From NCBI GenBank assembly GCA_026225015.1, contig JAMFRY010000078.1, positions 1 through 8,305 on the forward strand: 8,305 bases of DNA, given 5' to 3'. Source of the stretch: Alphaproteobacteria bacterium (GTDB taxonomy: Bacteria; Pseudomonadota; Alphaproteobacteria; Acetobacterales; Acetobacteraceae). Both the position numbers and the translations under genes were made by a program. The notes below the pieces were generated by a model. That model was given only the letters and a program-made list of their open reading frames with translations. It did not search any database and was not told the DNA's origin. Below are positions 6,172-8,305 of the stretch, piece by piece; the first letter of the stretch is position 1, and the number at the start of each line of letters is the position of its first letter.

Positions 6172-6288
6172 GGCCCTCGCTTTTGCGATGCAATATGGCT
6201 ATGCGGGGCGGGTTTTTACGAGTGATCGGCCCCCTTCGCGCCCGCCGGGTGCGCGGGCGCCATTCGCGCTAACTGTCAGGTTCACCCG
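6172..6288 (+). promoter_or_regulatory. typA leader with a GC-rich hairpin
   Basis: Since a strong terminator precedes it, this 117-nt stretch must hold the typA promoter, but I see no clear -35/-10 pair. A perfect 8-bp stem, GCGCCCGC (6238-6245) with GCGGGCGC (6253-6260) and a 7-nt loop, ends 28 nt before the start codon. It lacks a T tract, so it is not a terminator. CAGG at 6277-6280, 8 nt before ATG 6289, is the likely ribosome-binding site. Confidence 0.45.
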
Positions 6289-8124
6289 ATGCCCGTGCCG
6301 AATATCCGCAATATTGCCATCATCGCCCATGTCGATCATGGCAAAACCACACTGGTCGATCAGCTCCTCAAGCAATCCGGCGCGTTCCACGCCCATGCCG
6401 CGGTTGCCGAGCGGGCTGTGTACCGCATTGATCTGGAAAAGGAACGCGGCATCACCATTCTCGCCAAGGTCGCCTCGGTGGTCTGGAAGGATACCCGCAT
6501 CAACATCGTCGATACCCCCGGCCATGCTGATTTCGGCGGCGAGGTTGAGCGGATTCTCAACATGGTGGACGGCGCCGTCATCCTGGTGGACGCCGCCGAA
6601 GGCGTGCTACCGCAAACCAAATTCGTGCTCGGCAAGGCGCTCGCCCGCGGCCTGAAGCCAATTGCGGTGGTTAACAAGATCGACCGCCAGGATGCCAGAC
6701 CCGATGAAGTCCATACCGAGCTTTTCGACCTGTTCGCAGCTTTGGGCGCCACCGACGAGCAGCTCGATTTCCCGATGCTCTACGCCTCCGGCCGGCAGGG
6801 CTGGGCGGTGCGAAACCTCGATGACCCACACGAAAACCTCAACCCGCTATTCGACCTCATCCTCAGCCATGTCCCGGCGCCGGATTTGGACATTACCGCG
6901 CCATTCGGCATGGTCGCCTCGATCCTGGAATCCGACCCCTTTCTCGGCCGCGTGCTGACTGGGCGGGTCGAGCAGGGCCGCGGCACCCTCAACATGCCAG
7001 TGAAAGTTTACCGGCTGGACGGCACGGTGGTGGAAACCGGCCGGCTGACCAAACTGCTCTCTTTCCGCGGCCTGGAGCGCGTGGCGGTGGAAGAGGTGCA
7101 TGCCGGCGACATCATCGCGGTCGCGGGCTTAACCGACGCCACGGTGCCGGAGACGATCGGCTCGCACGATTTGCCCGGCCCCCTGCCCGCCACGCCGATC
7201 GACCCGCCGACGCTCTCCATGACCTTCCGCATCAATGACGGCCCGCTGGCCGGCCGAGAAGGTAAAAAGGTCACCTCCCGGCAGATCCGCGACCGGCTGA
7301 TGGCGGAAGCCGAAGGCAATGTCGCCATCCGAGTGGCCATTTCCAGCGAGACCGACGCCTTCGAAGTCTCCGGCCGCGGCGAGTTGCAGCTTGGCGTGCT
7401 GATCGAGCAGATGCGCCGCGAGGGGTTCGAGCTCACCATCGGCCGCCCGAAGGTGCTGACCCGCCCCAATCCGGAGACCGGCGAGCGCGAGGAGCCGTAT
7501 GAGGAAGTCCTGATCGATGTAGACGAGCCCTATGCCGGCGTGGTGGTCGATAAAATGTCCCGCCGCAAGGCCGAGCTTTCCGATATTCGCCCATCCGGCG
7601 GCGGCAAGCAGCGGCTGACCTTCCGCATTCCCTCGCGCGGGCTGATCGGCTATCACGGTGAGTTCCTAACCGATACCCGCGGCACCGGCATCATGAACCG
7701 CTTATTCGCCGGCTACGGCCCGTGGCGCGGCGCGATCGAGGGCCGCCGCAACGGCGCGCTTATCTCCTCGGCCGATGGCGAGGCCGTGCAGTATTCGCTG
7801 TTCTCCCTGCAGGATCGCGGTGCGCTATTCGTCTCGCCCGGGGAAAAAGTTTATGTCGGCATGATCCTGGGCGAGCACAGCCGGGAGAATGATCTGGACA
7901 TCAATCCGATCAAGGAGAAAAAACTCACCAATATCCGCGCCGCCGGCAAGGACGAGGCGCTACTGCTGGTGCCGCCCCGCCAAATGTCGCTGGAACAGGC
8001 GATCGCCTATGTCGAGGATGACGAGCTGGTGGAAGTCACCCCAGGCGCGGTGCGGCTGCGCAAGCGGCATCTGGACCCGAATGCCCGCAAGCGCGCGGAC
8101 CGCAAATCGGATGACGCGGCCTAA
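6289..8124 (+). CDS. typA: Ribosome-associated translational GTPase TypA/BipA
   Basis: Ribosome-binding GTPase of the EF-G/LepA class, involved in 50S assembly and in stress, cold and virulence adaptation. The 611 residues are the usual full length. GTPase motifs: G1 AHVDHGKT (13-20), G2 in ERGITI (Thr56), G3 DTPGH (75-79), G4 NKID (129-132), and a G5-like ASGRQG loop. EF-Tu-like domain II follows, then EF-G III/V-like parts, then the TypA-specific C-terminal domain with SRGLIGYHGEF, RNGALIS, NPIKEKKLTN and DDELVEVTP. One oddity: the segment before ERGITI is normally MDSNDLE in TypA (E. coli and relatives) but reads VYRIDLE here (residues 44-50). The catalytic His (His79 of DTPGH) is intact. 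The gene has its own leader after a terminator and converges on a brnA-like gene 47 nt beyond its stop. Confidence 0.98.
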   Translation: MPVPNIRNIAIIAHVDHGKTTLVDQLLKQSGAFHAHAAVAERAVYRIDLEKERGITILAKVASVVWKDTRINIVDTPGHADFGGEVERILNMVDGAVILVDAAEGVLPQTKFVLGKALARGLKPIAVVNKIDRQDARPDEVHTELFDLFAALGATDEQLDFPMLYASGRQGWAVRNLDDPHENLNPLFDLILSHVPAPDLDITAPFGMVASILESDPFLGRVLTGRVEQGRGTLNMPVKVYRLDGTVVETGRLTKLLSFRGLERVAVEEVHAGDIIAVAGLTDATVPETIGSHDLPGPLPATPIDPPTLSMTFRINDGPLAGREGKKVTSRQIRDRLMAEAEGNVAIRVAISSETDAFEVSGRGELQLGVLIEQMRREGFELTIGRPKVLTRPNPETGEREEPYEEVLIDVDEPYAGVVVDKMSRRKAELSDIRPSGGGKQRLTFRIPSRGLIGYHGEFLTDTRGTGIMNRLFAGYGPWRGAIEGRRNGALISSADGEAVQYSLFSLQDRGALFVSPGEKVYVGMILGEHSRENDLDINPIKEKKLTNIRAAGKDEALLLVPPRQMSLEQAIAYVEDDELVEVTPGAVRLRKRHLDPNARKRADRKSDDAA

Positions 8125-8130
8125 AGGCAG

Positions 8131-8168
8131 GGATCGGAAAAGGGCGCCGCTATGAGGGGCGCCTATCC
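8131..8168. terminator. Weak hairpin between convergent typA and brnA-like genes, possible bidirectional terminator
   Basis: GGCGCC (8143-8148) pairs with GGCGCC (8158-8163) around a 9-nt loop. GGAT (8131-8134) and ATCC (8165-8168) could add an outer helix. On the minus strand the stem is followed by CTTTT; on the plus strand there is no real T run. It lies entirely in the 47-nt gap between the two stop codons, where a shared terminator would be expected. Confidence 0.35.
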
Positions 8169-8171
8169 GCT

Positions 8172-8305
8172 TTAAATATCCTTCGCAGCCGCTTCCAGCA
8201 CCGCGTTAATTCGGGTCTGCCAGCCCGGCCCGAGCGAGCGGAACTTCTCCAGTACGATACGGTCCAGGCGGATGGAAACAAGCTCCTTGGTCACAGCAGC
8301 CTTGC
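8172..8305 (-). CDS. brnA: BrnA-family antitoxin, C-terminal part (runs off right edge)
   Basis: The last 43 codons of a minus-strand gene are visible, ending at TAA 8172-8174. The peptide has LVSIRLDRIVLEKFRSLG followed by GPGWQTRINAVLEAA. This strand plus helix-turn-helix pattern, with an almost invariant GPGWQTRIN, is characteristic of the BrnA antitoxin/DUF4415 family. In BrnTA type II toxin-antitoxin systems, BrnA is a ribbon-helix-helix DNA-binding antitoxin that neutralises the RelE-fold ribonuclease BrnT and represses the operon. brnT normally lies directly upstream of brnA, which here means beyond the right edge. Without it I cannot say whether the pair is intact. The gene converges on typA. 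Confidence 0.82.
   Translation of the reverse strand, partial: KAAVTKELVSIRLDRIVLEKFRSLGPGWQTRINAVLEAAAKDI

Noticed and set aside
1..8305. CRISPR arrays, tRNA/rRNA genes, insertion sequences, phage attachment sites, riboswitches
   Set aside because: I saw no regularly spaced repeats, cloverleaf-like sequence, transposase motifs or terminal inverted repeats, or known riboswitch cores. A covariance-model search was not possible here.

Overview
The window reads as chromosomal DNA from a moderately GC-rich alphaproteobacterium, most likely an Acetobacteraceae-type acetic acid or acidophilic bacterium. This rests on the style of GyrB, of TypA and of the WPWT-type lytic transglycosylase, and on general recall of such proteins. 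No rRNA or tRNA gene is present to fix the taxonomy.

Layout, left to right. Positions 1-331 (minus) hold the start of an uncharacterised gene that runs off the left edge. It has a well-formed, glycosyltransferase-like N-terminal fold but no good in-frame start, and a run of five T looks like a one-base frameshift. Positions 394-628 are a gene-poor gap with a TATAAT box, an 8-bp tandem repeat and a hairpin behind gyrB. Positions 629-3100 (minus) are full-length gyrB. Positions 3101-3224 are the gyrB leader. Positions 3225-4409 (minus) encode an orphan CpaE/TadZ-like protein with a receiver-like domain and a ParA-like domain. Positions 4477-5238 (minus) encode an exported SLT-type lytic transglycosylase with a TTG start. 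A 168-bp divergent intergenic region follows. Positions 5407-6099 (plus) encode an exported Ala/Ser/Pro-rich protein that ends in an excellent intrinsic terminator (6137-6171). Positions 6289-8124 (plus) are full-length typA/bipA. Positions 8172-8305 (minus) hold the C-terminal end of a BrnA-family antitoxin gene that enters from the right edge and converges on typA.

How it fits together. gyrB and typA are housekeeping genes for DNA supercoiling and for ribosome/stress function. Between them lies a small cell-envelope cluster: a pilus-localisation-type ATPase and a peptidoglycan-cleaving enzyme on one strand, with a secreted low-complexity protein transcribed divergently. A joint role in envelope or pilus assembly is inference only, since no other Tad pilus gene is in view. 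The two edges carry accessory material: a possibly broken gene on the left and a toxin-antitoxin fragment on the right. I do not see a clear new multi-gene system. The observations most worth checking are the apparent frameshift at the left edge, an unusual substitution next to switch I of TypA, and the repeat-containing exported protein.
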